This document shows, in pieces, positions 49,227 to 61,054 of a DNA stretch of 64,000 nucleotides. The stretch is from Cornus controversa. Lineage: Eukaryota; Streptophyta; Magnoliopsida; Cornales; Cornaceae. Under the pieces are notes generated by a model that made no database searches, was not told where the DNA came from, and was given only the letters and a program-made list of their open reading frames with translations. Location: contig CM048849.1 of the NCBI GenBank assembly GCA_026545225.1, positions 47,216,336 through 47,280,335 of the forward strand, in the 5' to 3' direction. Position 1 is the first letter of the stretch, and each line of letters starts with the position of its first letter. Position numbers and translations under genes: made by a program.

Positions 49227-52200
49227 GAAGAAGGGTTGGACAAAATGATAATCTTCTCTGCACCCGCTTGTATCTATATATCATTGGATGAGTGAAAAAT
49301 TAGAAATTAGCCCCATCTAGAATATTCTAACACTCCCTTCAAGTTGGTGCATAGATATTCCCCATGCCTAACTTTCATACAATGGGATGAGACAACTTGC
49401 TATTAAGTCCTTTAGTTAATACATCAACTAATTGTTCCCCTGACTTCACAAAGGGCAAACAAATAATTCTATTATTCAGCTTCTCTTTGATAAAGTGTAT
49501 ATTAATCTCATTGTTCTTCCTTTTATCATGTTGAACCGGGTTATGTGCAATACTGATAGCTGCCTTGTTATCACTGTAAAGCTTCATGGGCCCATCGCTG
49601 ATAATTCCCAAGTCTTTCATCAAAGTTTGGAGTCATAGAAGCTCACACACTCTTTGAGCCATGGCTCGTTTTTTCAAGCAAAAGATGTGATAGTTTGATG
49701 CATATAGATGTCATTTTGCGAAAAAGAGGCACAAAAAAAGAGAGTGGGTTTTGGTAGATTTATCTTTTGAAATAGAAAATTGGAGAATAAGAAACTGGGG
49801 TTTGTGATTTAAAAAAGAAAAAGAAAATAAAGGAGGAGAAAGAGGAGAGAGAGTGAAACTTAATAAAGGTGGATCTACGATAGTCGGAGATTTCCTCTTG
49901 CGACCGAACTCACCAATTACCAAGATGCAGGTGTCCCCTTCGTCACTGGAGAATAAAGAAAGCTCAAGTTTTTCTATTTTTTTGGCTTTATGTAAAAGAC
50001 AAAACTAAAAATATTATATCTATATATTATATATTAGAGTAGAGTGCAAAAAAAAACCCCGCTATATAGAAAATGTGCAAGAAACACCCCTGCTATTTGG
50101 TATGTGCATATAAATCCCTATAATTTCAAATTTTGGAGCAAATTGCCCCCTATTGCATACGGTGATGTTAGAATTTTTTGAAAAACCTAAAAGTACCCTT
50201 TTTGTTATTTCACATTTTGGTTTTTTTAAAAAAAAAAATTTATAAAGTAAGGGTACTTTAGTAATTTCATTGTCCAATTTCTCCCAAATTAAATATTTGT
50301 CCTTATTTGCACAAATTGAAAAATGTATGGGTTTTGCCCCCTATTCATATGATGTCAGAATTTTTAAAAAAACCCAAAAGTACCCTTTTTGTTATTTCAC
50401 ATTTTGGCATTTAAAAAAAAAAAAACAAATTAAGGGTACTTTAGTAATTTCATTGTTCAATTTCTCCCAAATTGAAGATTTGTCCTTATTTGCACAAATA
50501 AAAAAATGTAGGAGATTTTGCGAACAACAGGGGGGTCTTTGCACATTTTCTATATAGCGGGATTTTTTTTTTTCACTTTACCCTATATATTATAATCTCT
50601 ATTGGCTTAAGAAACTAAAACCATGGGCAAAACTGAGATTTCAAGATTTAACAAAGGGTATAAAGGTAAATTATGTCTATGTATTATATATAATAACTGT
50701 ATCATTGAATTTTAGTTTTTCTTTATGATTATATCTAAGTACACCTCAAAGGTCTATGTAAAGACCCTATACTTCCAAAAAACAACACCAAACATACATT
50801 GAGCATCATATCACGTTGTGAGGCAAACTTGAGTGCATCCTAGCAATCTAATTGCTTGAATTTTGTTTCTTTCATTCATCATCACACCATATAGATGGTT
50901 AGTGTTTTTGGGTGTTGATCACACAATCCTAGAGCTACAAGGAATTCATCCTGTTGGTCACACAATCCCCAGTCCTACATCATTGGTTTTTGACTTATAT
51001 TAGTTAATTATAACATTATATTGAGAAACAAAATGAATTTTTTTAGTTAATGGTTGCTTCCTTGTCAGAGGTTGCAGTTTCATAAGTTAGCATGAAGCCT
51101 TATATTTTTCTAAGCTCATCGTAATTTTCTTCTTAATTTGTTGAGATTATAACTATTATCTTTCCTAGATGAGCTTTCTTTATCTCACACTATACCTTGA
51201 TGTTCCATGATCAATTTAAAAGAATTTAGATGATAGTTGATTTATTCTCACCTATGCAGGTCTCCATATGGAGCTGCCAAGCAATTATCTATCTTCTTAC
51301 AAAAGCCATGGAAAACTAACACATCCGCTCTTACACGGTGCTCTCTCTCTCTCTGATCCATTTTTCAAATGATTACTGAATACTAAAATGTTATGCAATT
51401 GCCAATTTTTCACTTATTCAACATTGGTGTTTACATTTATTTTTTGTGAGCAAGGGCATGTTTTTCATGTTCCAATTGGGACTGGGTGTGGTCATAGAAA
51501 TGCTCTAAAATCTAGATGGTAGGAGATGGCCATCAATTTGTACTAATGCCACCTGTTTTTCCGTTTCTGTACTTGGAAGGGCTGTAAAATGGGAGAAAAT
51601 GATGGGAGTAAGAACATATAATGAATTGCATGACAAACAGGTGCAACAGACTTGCTCTTTTTGACATTTTTGAATAAATAGTGATGACAAGTATTGGACG
51701 GGTGGACAATGGTGTCATGATTAATAGTGTCTGCACATCTATCTTATCAGTTGTCCGATAAAAGGGGTCCATCACATCTATCATAGTCTCATAGATAAGA
51801 ATGAAGTGGCCTTGACCTTCAAATCATAGATTCACATCAATCCATAAAATTTTCATATTAAGCTGATAATTGGCAGACTTTCAAACTGCAAAAAAATTGC
51901 TTTTATGTAAAAGAAGATTTTGATCCTTTATCCTTCATATTTTCTTTAGTTTTCTTGTTTTTATTCCTATTAAATCCTAGCATTTTGGGTAAGATGAGTT
52001 CTTGCACATATATATATATGTATGTATGTATGTTCCCAGTGGAAAGTATCGACAATATTAAAATGTTCTTTTATAAGGTATTAAAAGAACAAAAAATCGA
52101 GTAAATTAAAAGAAAAAAATTTGGTCTTTTTCTTTTTATTTTTTTATTTGTAGGTAAGTATACTATTTAAAATATAGTCTGTCTGAGGTAGCCCCAGATT

Positions 52201-55200
52201 CATACTAATTCTGAAAGTTCACGTGTGTTCACACTCCCTCTTTAACTGCTCTAGCTATGATAGCTGTCAATGCTCACATATATCTCCCTCTCCATCCTTC
52301 CTTTTCCATTGATGCAATCTTTGATTCCTCTCCCATATATCTCCCTCTTTATCCTTCCTTTTGTGTTGAGGCAACCTTCATTTCCTCTCTCCCTATATAT
52401 AATAATGGTGGTTGCTAGTGCTAGTTTCCTTATGCTGATTAGGATTGACTGCCCTCAGATTGCTAAAAGCCCACTCCACTTCCTGCTGCATGCCAAACAG
52501 TAACAACAGGCTACATTGCTGCAGAAAATACTTCTGGACACTTGATGCAAGTGGACAAGGATAGAAGAGATGTTTGCTGCTCTCAATTTGCTGACAAATA
52601 GCAATTGTTCTGTAGAAATTGCAACACATCATTCCACAAGTTTCTCTCTGGTGGACATGTCATCTTTACTGAGGACCCAAAATAAATGAGAGTTCAGGCA
52701 CTGCTTTTCAAAGCAGGCTATGTGGGGGATGTTACGTTAAAAATATTCCATACTGAAGCTGAACTGTATTCGTATCAGCACTTAAAGTCCATAGATCTGT
52801 CATTGCTGTTCCTGTTTAGTAAAAAGTCATCTGGTGTGAGCCTTTTTATTTCAATTAACACCACGGCAATATCATTGATTGTGTATATATATATTTTCGT
52901 AGGTCTACGGGTAATTTCCTTTTCTATGTTTTATATCTATACTAGGTCTACATACCAAACTCTTTAATTTCTTTCTTTTTAAAGTATACTCAAACACATG
53001 CTCCCACTGCGGCTTCAACCCTCAACCTCCCATTTGGGGAGGTGCAAGACATATCACTCAAGTCAAGGATTTGGTGATCAAACACTCTCATTTAGTCAAA
53101 AATATCCGTGTGAAATATTATCTTCGTTTGTTAGTTTATTTGTTTTCCACAAAGATTTAGTCATCATCCACCAAAAGAAACAAATATATATATTTATATG
53201 CATATCTGATCATTTTTTATTGTAATAATTGTACAGGGACTATATTACTTCTTAACATACTCACATAAACGAAATTTTAAAATATTTTGTTTTTCAAATT
53301 AATCATTTTAAAGGAGTTCCCTAAAATTCCAAATCCAAATACACTAACATAATTGATTGCTAATTCTAAATATATGATAAACCACTACACTCAGATCCAC
53401 AATATTAGTAACTAATAAGGAAGAGGGATGTTACAGTGATGGTCCTCTCATCAACATGAATGAACTTTCTGGCCACAATTTGCTGGCCAACCGACAAATG
53501 TCTCTGACCAATTCTCAGTCTTCAACTTTGGGGCTAGATCTTGTCATATAATTTTTTATGGTAACAATAATTGATCATATTCAATGCGTTCTGGATTCAA
53601 TCAATGTCTGGTTATTCTTTCTTTCTTTTTTCTTTTCCTTTTTTTGGGGGTAACAATGTCCAGTTACTTGTTGACTTGGCTGTGATGGTATTTGTCCCCT
53701 AATTAGCTTTAGTTATGCATTTGAACAACTCATTCTGTGAAACATCCAAAAAAATATGAAAGTTTTCTTATTTTCTTTTACTCAGATACATCTTGTTTCT
53801 TATTGTCTCCTACTTGTTCCTTTTTGCAGTGGTTCCTACATTGAATGTGCTACTTTGGAAAGTCCCGAGATTCTTAGGTAAGCAACATGAATACTATTTC
53901 TTCAATGTTTCACAGACTTTGACTCAACACTGCACACAGTTCCAGGATTCAAGGTAATATATGACAAAAAGTTGATGCAAATGCAAGCATTGGAACTGGT
54001 GAAGCGACTATGGAGTCAGGTTCTGTTACTGAAAGACTCAGAGATTGGAGATTTGATAAGGGCTCCTTCTCGATTATTGTTTACTGCTGCAGAGCTAGGA
54101 ATTGTGGAGTTCGTAGTCGTGCTTATTCAATCATATCCTGATCTGATTTGGAAAGTTGATAATAAAAGTCGAAGCATATTTCACGTTGCAGTGGCACATC
54201 GCCAGGAAAAAATTTTCAACCTCATATATGAGATAGGATCTCATAAGGATTTGATGGCAGCTTATAAAGATGAAAACAATACCAACATGTTGCATTTGGC
54301 TGGAAAGCTAGCACCTCCAAATCGACTGAAAACTGATTCTGGTGCAGCTTTGCAATTGCGACGGGAGTTGCACTGGTTCAAGGTTTGTTTCACCTCAACA
54401 TTCTGCATTGTACATTTTTTTTTTCTTTCAAACAAGAAAAGAAAATTCTTAAAAACTTTACTGAACTTTTTTTTTTTTTTTTAAATGCCTCCTTTAACAT
54501 TATTATGGATCTGAAATATTATTTTCTGTTGCGCTGACTTTTCGTAGGGAGCAGAAAACAACTAGAGATTTAAATAAGCAGAAGTGTTACATGTTTCAAA
54601 TTTATGAACATATTAGTATTCTTCTTGTGAAAAAGTTGTTAGGTTCCTTGCTTCCAAACTCTAATGCCTCCTTATGATTGCAGGAGGTAGAAAAGATTGT
54701 CCAACCTCTATATACAGAAATGAGAGACTCTGAGGGGAGGACGCCCCAGCTTCTATTCACGGAGGAGCACAAAGGTTTAGTGAATGAAGGGGAGAAGTGG
54801 ATGAAGGATACGGCATCTTCATGCATGGTTGTTGCGACGCTCATTGCCACCGTGATGTTCGCTGCTGCCTTCAGTGTACCAGGTGGCAATGATGATAATA
54901 CAGGAAGTCCTATTTTTATAACAAAGAAGTCCTTCCTGGTTTTTGCCATTTCTGATGCATTAGCATTATTCTCATCCGCCACTTCAATATTGATGTTCCT
55001 ATCTATTCTAACCTCGCGCTATGCTGAAGAAGATTTCCTTGACTCGTTACCTAACAGGTTGATAATGGGACTAGCAACCCTCTTCATCTCAATTGCCACC
55101 ATGATGATATCTTTTTGTGCCACCCTTTTTATTGTTCTTAGCAAGGGATTGGACTGGGTTGGTGTTCCCATGGCTTTAGTTGCATGTATTCCTGTAATCT

Positions 55201-55298
55201 TGTTTGCTTTGTTACAATTTCCCCTTTTTGTCGATGTGATCAGTCACACATATAGGTCTAGCACCCTCTTTCGTCCAAGAAATTATTTATTGTGTTAG
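46635..55298 (+). CDS. Ankyrin-repeat/PGG-domain membrane protein (ITN1/ACD6-like)
   Basis: Members of this family are plasma-membrane proteins tied to defence and salt or ABA responses; the role of this one is inferred from family only. Coding exons by my model are 46635-47149, 48036-48512, 48732-48881, 51260-51337, 53830-53877, 53946-54382 and 54684-55298. All splices keep frame and most junctions are phase 1, giving about 772 aa plus an unresolved 5' part. The first exon encodes a Ser-rich, non-conserved head. Ankyrin repeats follow (GSETALHIAAGARHTRFVEE, GNTALCLAAASG, DGNGDTALHVLSRKP), then ALELVKRLW and RSIFHVAVAHRQEKIFNLIY. The last exon holds the PGG domain (MKDTASSCMVVATLIATV, FSVPGG) with four membrane spans. 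The frame is intact. Introns hold several mobile elements. The two small exons at 51260 and 53830 rest on phase and family likeness. Confidence 0.88.
47612..47851. mobile_element. Stowaway-type MITE in intron of the ankyrin gene
   Basis: The right end, complemented, reads TACTCCCTCCGTTCCAATTT, a classic Stowaway tip. The left end CTTGGTCCATTTTTGGTTGTCC is a diverged match, and both arms carry TTGTCCC and AAAAGT blocks. About 240 bp, non-coding, in the intron between 47149 and 48036. Confidence 0.65.
49160..49690 (-). mobile_element. Copia 3'-end fragment in intron of the ankyrin gene
   Basis: On the minus strand 49623-49375 encodes the end of a Copia RNase H (LYSDNKAAISIAHNPVQHD, then VDVLTKGL). 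A purine tract TTGAAGGGAG and an LTR start TGTTAGAATATTC at 49332 follow. The inner LTR limit is uncertain; a (GA)n microsatellite lies at 49195-49223. Only the 3' end of the element is present, and it is antisense to the host gene. It is a different family from the 38-43 kb Copia. Confidence 0.75.
50037..50583. mobile_element. Mutator-type MITE with a perfect 9-bp target duplication
   Basis: Inverted ends of about 50 bp (GAGTAGAGTGCAAAAAA against GGGTAAAGTGAAAAAAA, then CGCTATATAGAAAATGTGCAA on both) enclose a non-coding interior. TATATATTA flanks it at 50028-50036 and 50584-50592. The interior holds a direct repeat: AAAAGTACCCTTTTTGTTATTT occurs at about 50190 and 50378, as do TAAGGGTACTTTAGTAATTTC blocks. 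It lies in the 2.4-kb intron between 48881 and 51260. Confidence 0.85.
52390..52640 (-). mobile_element. L1 LINE scrap in intron of the ankyrin gene
   Basis: The minus-strand frame encodes CNFYRTIAICQQIESSKHLFYPCPLASSVQ, of which QIESSKHLFYPCPLASSV matches the zinc-binding segment (E-HLFF-CP) after plant L1 reverse transcriptases. No other part of the element is recognisable nearby. Confidence 0.5.
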
Positions 55299-55849
55299 AT
55301 AAAGCAGAAGACTATTGAATGTAGATGAACTTTGGATAATTCAGATAGACCTTCACATTTTAGGGGTACTATTTTTTATTTTGGTGGATTGAGTACTTTC
55401 AATGTAAACATGCAATTTTTATTTATTTATTTATTTATTGAAATTGACTTTTATTCAGGTCCTATTCTAGTTTTCTGAGTTGTACCTTCCAGTAAGTTTC
55501 TATATCACTATCAGTGGTGGCATTGTAACAGCTATTTTTTTTTTCACTGTTTAAGTTTAACTCCTACAAGATATAATTGCAACATTTTTTCTCAGGAATT
55601 CAAAGGGCAATTTGAATGTTGCAAGAGAAGTGTTTATTTAGAGTTATATCCTTAAGCACCATATTAAAATACTGAATCTGGTTCTTAAAACTAAAAACCT
55701 GGATTCTGGGATGTTCACTCATTTTATTCTCCCGGATGTGCTCCCCATTCATCAAGCTCGTTGGATTGATTGCCTTTTCTTCTTGTAGCAAGAATGACAG
55801 TTTGTAAATCATAGACCAAAGGGATCTAGAAAATGCAACATTCAACATC

Positions 55850-56290
55850 TACTTTTCCAAGCCCTCTCTTAGCACCAATGTTTCGACTACCTCTGAACAC
55901 CCAACCTCTTGTAGGAAGACAATAGCCACCCTAATAGACCTCCCAAGATGATCCCTTAACACCAGACCATTGCCAAAATTTCTTCCATCTCCTGCTATCA
56001 AAATCTGCATCAAATTATCAATTTGAATCTGCCTTCTCCACGAGCTTGCCAACCAGAACATGGAGAATGGTCATTACAAGAAGGCAACAAGAAGGGCTTT
56101 TCCTATCTTAGAACCTCCAAAAAATCATAGTAAGTTGAATGATGTTCTTTCTACACTCAACAAGGGCCCCTCCAACTTGATCACAATTCTTTAGAGAATC
56201 TGTAACCTTGAGCTAAAATTCCAATCAATTAGAGACCCTATAAATTCCTATCAATTTATCAAAGCCACAAACTTTTTTTTTCTTTCTATT
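55850..56290 (-). mobile_element. L1 LINE relic, twin of 34830-35460
   Basis: On the minus strand it encodes FWLASSWRRQIQIDNLMQIL and VLRDHLGRSIRVAIVFLQEV, the RNase H-like part of a plant L1. The same stretch occurs at 34835-35137. The two copies keep the same orientation relative to a downstream ankyrin 5' region, supporting a segmental duplication rather than two independent insertions. Confidence 0.7.
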
Positions 56291-56756
56291 TTTTATCCAA
56301 GTTAGATCATCTATGTTAAGATCCTATCGTTATAATTCATAGAAGTTAATGATGCTCTGGCAAGAAACTCTCACGTGTAACTGAAGAGGCTTAAACCCTC
56401 TATGTTTAACTTTAAAAGGAGAAGAGATATTACCAAAGCACAAAGTTCGACGAAAATGATCCTTGTCAAAGCGACAAATGTATAATCAATACTCTGTAAT
56501 ATTTTCTTCTCCGACCGGAAAGAATAGGCAACCTAAACTACTGACTTGTTACAACATCTTACACGGATTAATTGTAGTTAATCCCTTGTACTATCATTTT
56601 GTGGCATAAAACCTCTCTAAACCGTGTTTCACTGTGAAACAAAATTACACGGGTGGTTGGTAAAATGATTTTATTGTCTATTTTGATATATATTTCATGC
56701 TTTCTGCATATAAAATTGAAAAAATTATTTTTGATTTCTGAATTGCTAGGAACTAT

Positions 56757-57150
56757 GGACACGAAAATAGAGAATACGTACGGTGATACGACAAATAAGA
56801 TATAATAATATAAAAATAATAAATTATATTTTTATATATACAAAAAATTGATTTTATGTTATATATAATGTTATTAAATTTTTTTTATAACATATTATGA
56901 TTAACAAACAAAATAAGAGCTGGAAGTCGTATTGCATAATTTGCATGAATAAATTTTGTACTAAATCATGATATATCTCAATATTTTTTAAGAAAGATAA
57001 ATTTTAAACTTTTCTTAACAATTATACTATAATATTATTGTTGAAAAAACTACACTATAATGTTCAAAACTTGTTTAAAATGTGTTCTAAAGTTTTGAAA
57101 AGTATTGGTCGAAATATCTCGAAATATCTTAGAAGTATCGTATACGTGTT
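56757..57150 (+). mobile_element. AT-rich dispersed repeat, relative of 13226-13665
   Basis: Bounded by GGACACGAAAATAGAGAATACG on the left and AGTATCGTATACGTGTTAG on the right, with ATATCTCGAAATATC near the right end. The centre matches 13440-13660 in inverted orientation. An (AAAT)n(AT)n microsatellite follows at 57151-57209. Confidence 0.55.
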
Positions 57151-57174
57151 AGAAATAAATAAATAAATAAATAA

Positions 57175-57214
<40 letters not shown>

Positions 57215-57231
57215 AAATTATGGATACTATG

Positions 57232-58062
57232 TGCTTGCAAGTGATGTGTTCTCTCTAAATGGAATGAGACATTTTGAGATAAAATTCAAGAACAAAATTG
57301 TGCGAGCTTGTCCTAAAGCAGACAATATCTTACCATGTGGCGCGGGCCATTACACATGGTATCAGAGTTGGAACCAACCTAATATGTGGCGGATGGCGTG
57401 CACAAGCCCATGAGGGAGACGACAGCGATGACGCTGAAAGACACTCCTTGCTTGTGAAGCGGTAGAACAAAAAAATGAGATAAGTTGTAGTAACCCTTGT
57501 GGACGGGTGTGAGTGGGCGGGTGCATAGACAGACACTGGGCTGAGCTACCACACTGACAGGGTACAAGGTGCTCAATCCCACATCGCCTGGGTGTGGAAA
57601 AGGGGATGTGCTTATATGTAGTATGTTCTCTTCAAATGGTATGAGGCCTTTTGGGGTAAACCCAAGAGCAAAATCGTGCGGGCCCAGGCCCAAAGCGGAC
57701 AATATCATATCATGTGTTGGAGCGGGGTATTACAATTGGTATCAGAGCCTGAACCCAGCCGGAAGTAAGTGTGCCGACGAGGGCATCGGGCCTCGTAGGG
57801 GGGTGGATTGTAGTAACCCTTGTGGACGGGTGTGAGTGGGCGGGTGCATAGACAGACACTGGGCTGAGCTACCACACTGACAGGGTACAAGGTGCTCAAT
57901 CCCACATCGCCTGGGTGTGGAAAAGGGGATGTGCTTATATGTAGTATGTTCTCTTCAAATGGTATGAGGCCTTTTGGGGTAAACCCAAGAGCAAAACCGT
58001 GCGGGCTCAGGCCCAAAGCGGATAATATCATACCATGTGTTGGAGCGGGGTATTACATAAGT
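57232..58062 (+). mobile_element. Older TRIM relic enclosing a younger TRIM
   Basis: 57232-57485 reads as a diverged version of the younger TRIM: LTR end (TGATGTGTTCTCTCTAAATGG to CCATTACA), primer site ATGGTATCAGAGTTGG at 57357 and interior. The young TRIM then interrupts it. A 19-bp direct repeat (TAAAATTATGGATACTATG) lies at 57213-57231 and 58063-58081 around the whole. It is a broken fossil with no coding content. Confidence 0.6.
57486..58057 (+). mobile_element. Complete young TRIM retrotransposon with a perfect target duplication
   Basis: LTRs at 57486-57734 and 57809-58057 are both 249 bp, start TGTAGTAACCC and end GGGGTATTACA, and differ at four positions (1.6%), roughly half a million years at a commonly used plant rate. 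The 74-bp interior consists of the primer site TTGGTATCAGAGCC, a short middle, and the purine tract GTAGGGGGGTGGA. TAAGT flanks it at 57481-57485 and 58058-58062. It has no genes. It is whole in structure. Confidence 0.95.
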
Positions 58063-58399
58063 TAAAATTATGGATACTATGAACTTGTTAGATTATATGA
58101 GTTGTACTCAAAGCTTCACATATTGTACCTTGTACTACTAGTGTATCTACTTACCCTACCTACTATTGTATAATATGTATTAATGTAGACAGATTTTCAC
58201 TTACTACTTACCTTGTATAGTCTCACCTACCACCCTCCTGTGACGTATATTTTTGTAATTGGTAATCTTCGGTGTCAAAACCAAAACACGATCGAGTTGT
58301 AATGTTTGTTTTATATTCTTATCATTGATCATGTAATTGAAGTAGTGAGCATGAAGTTCTACACTAACCATGCAAATTTTCTTCAAAGGGTGAAGCTTG

Positions 58400-59570
58400 A
58401 ATCTTCAATAGAAGCTATCAATGGTCTGAACAAGGATTTGATCGATTGGAGTTTCGAGATGGTTCCGAGTGTATGAGGACATTGTTGATCACATATAAGA
58501 GTCACATAGTCCAAGTGAAGTGGTGGGAACACATATATTTCAAACCGAGAGGTTTCAACCTTGAAAAGAGGGACTTTTAAGTCCAAGAGGTCTCAGCAAC
58601 TCAGAATGAGTTGGTAATAGGGTTGAACCGGTCCAAGTGAAGCCCAGACCGATCCAAGTTGGCTGCTCAGCAAATTTTGGCATCTTTAGTCTTGTTTTGA
58701 TCCGAAATTGACCCAGAACCTTCTAAAAACGTGGGGACTTGTTTCCTATTAGTTTTCAACTTGTTTTTAAAGAAAAATTAGGATTTTTAATGTCTATAAA
58801 AACCTTACATGGTTTCTCTCTCATTGTGCTTTTACAAAACTTTCAATATACATCAAACTGAGATTTTCTAGAGAGAGAAATTATTGAGATATTTTTCTAG
58901 TAAATGATTTTTTTTCTCAAATTTTTTGTTTATATTGTTGAGAGTACACACATATTTACAGAGTGATTTAGGGTGTCTCTATTTGCTTGATTAACTATTC
59001 GAAGACTACATTGAAGATTTCTTCATGATCAAGTTACTGGATTGGTTTCTTTTACAATTGTTCGTTGGTGAGAAAGGAGAAGAAGATTGAGCTACGAATG
59101 GGACATAATACTTGCTGAGTGTTCGTGTTCTTCCAGTTACCCTTCTGAGAGAATTTTGACGTTAGCTAGTAATCTGCAAAAGTTAGATAGTCGCAATTGT
59201 AAGCCTGAGGTATTCCGCATTAGAGCTCTTGTCAGAGTGAAGTGGGTGTGAGTTTAGGACATAGTCTATTGTACTTTACTTCGATGATAGTGGATTTGCT
59301 TCTCTAGGGCTACAAAGCATCACCTGTGATTTTTTACCGATCTGAGTTTTTCACGTATATCTGGTGCATTCTTTACTTTATTGCACTTTATTTTATTTAC
59401 TTGCTTTGTGGAATTGCTTAGAATTTCAATTGGACTTAAAATTGGATAATCTGAATAATTAAGCAAAAAATGAGTAAACCTAATCACTCTCCTCTAACTT
59501 TTAAATCTAACTTTCGCAATCGCTTCCGTATCGTGCAACTCACACCTCCTTATATAACCTCAGAGCTAGC
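58400..59570 (+). mobile_element. Possible LTR-like sequence, ends not fixed
   Basis: The stretch has a TATA-like GTCTATAAAAACC at about 58792, then a long leader-like region without open frames and a T-rich end (59360-59420), as in the R-U5 part of a Copia LTR. I could not find terminal repeats or a target duplication, so this is a guess from texture. Confidence 0.25.
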
Positions 59571-59635
59571 CTATATATAGAGCCCTATGTACTTTTCATG
59601 CTGTATCAATTCAACATACCATTTCATTTAATAGT

Positions 59636-59885
59636 GCTTATATGTGATGCGTGCAGGCCCAAAGTGGACAATATTCTATCATGTGGAGTGAGCCGTTACA
59701 AATGGTATCAAAGCTAGAGCTAGTCGAATTGTGACAGATGGCATGCACAAGCCCACGAGGGATGCACAGTGAGGATGTTGACTTCCAAGAGGGATGACTA
59801 TGTCGTCTCACATTGCCTGGGTATGATGAAGGGGATGTGCTCGTATATGATGTGTTATCTCTAAATGGTATGAGGTCTTTGACAA
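59636..59885 (+). mobile_element. TRIM relic of the 57.5-kb family
   Basis: In order: an LTR end (GGCCCAAAGTGGACAATATTC to GCCGTTACA), primer site AATGGTATCAAAGC at 59700, an interior sharing GGCATGCACAAGCCCACGAGG with 57390-57412, and part of a second LTR (GGGGATGTGCTCGTATATG to GGTATGAGG). It is old and broken. Confidence 0.65.
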
Positions 59886-59949
59886 TAATTCTCTCTTTCA
59901 AAACAATATGAGTGTATCGGTATCTGACACGAACAACATATGGGTATGC

Positions 59950-60735
59950 CACTTTTATGGAAGTGCTTGTTTGGCATAACTTATGCTTATAGACAACAAA
60001 AAGTGAAGTAGAAGTTTTGCTTTTATTTGGCTTATGGATTAATGTTTGGAAATTAAATCGGAGAAGAGCTTTTAATATTAAAAGAGTTTATTCAACTATT
60101 TGGCAAGAACATTGATTGAAATTCTTGATAACATGAAATAACTATCTTTTCCACCTATAAAATGTTTTTTTGGACTGTTGGACAACATAAAAGATATGAA
60201 TTGTTTTTCATATACATTTCTAACAAAATACCAATAATTAATTATTAATAAATTATTGACTTATATATTTTTCTTGCATCCTTGTACATTTTTTTTTCCA
60301 GTGAGATAAAACTAACCATAATTTTTGAACATGTGAATTACTGATCTATTTTCTCTTTGCTAATTTTTCAAATGTTGAAAAATATGTGCATATATGATAT
60401 TATTTACGACTTAGTGAAATATATACTTATATATAAAACACAATCAACTTATCATGAGAATTGTAATAACCTATAATTTAACATAAAAAAATAAGAAAAA
60501 AACTTGAAATTAGATCGAGGCTAGTATTTAATACTATCTCCGTAAGAAAATTGACATATCGCGTGGTGCTATATGGACCTAATGATGCTTGTCTCCCATG
60601 ATACAATAATCTTTCTTAAATCAGTAATAGCACTTGTAGGTACAAAAAATTATTTAACGTATAATCGCCAAACAACTCAATGCACACACCCAAATATCAT
60701 GAACATAATGCTTATAGAGAAAGAGAAATTATCTT
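59950..60735. other. AT-rich intergenic DNA, no gene seen
   Basis: No recognisable coding sequence. TTTGGCATAACTTATGC-type DNA near 59970 resembles a hAT MITE tip, but no partner end was found. Confidence 0.4.
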
Positions 60736-61054
60736 GTGAGAGGTGGGTTCGAGGATCCCTTTGATTGATAGTTTCATGAATATTTATACAAGTAAGAATT
60801 CAAATCCTTTTAGGACTTGAATTTCCTTGTTTGACAACTAATTTTCTCTTAAAGAATTTGGATTCCTTTTTGAGTTGTAAGTCTGCTTTTGATTTGAGTT
60901 TTTTAGCCTTGGGGCGGGGCAACTAGGTCCTTAACAATTAACGACCCAGCCCGTTTGGGCTTTTGGTTGATACATGGACTCAAGCCGACATGGGTTTGGT
61001 CCGTTCTCTGTACCAGTTCAGCCCATTGGACCTGGTGATAATTTAGCCCCTACA
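60736..61054 (-). mobile_element. Probable LTR remnant, relative of 32490-32891
   Basis: On the minus strand it starts TGTAGGGGCTAAATT and includes TTGTATAAATATTC at about 60787, matching the tip and TATA block of 32490-32891. The far end near 60736 is less certain. No coding content. Confidence 0.4.
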
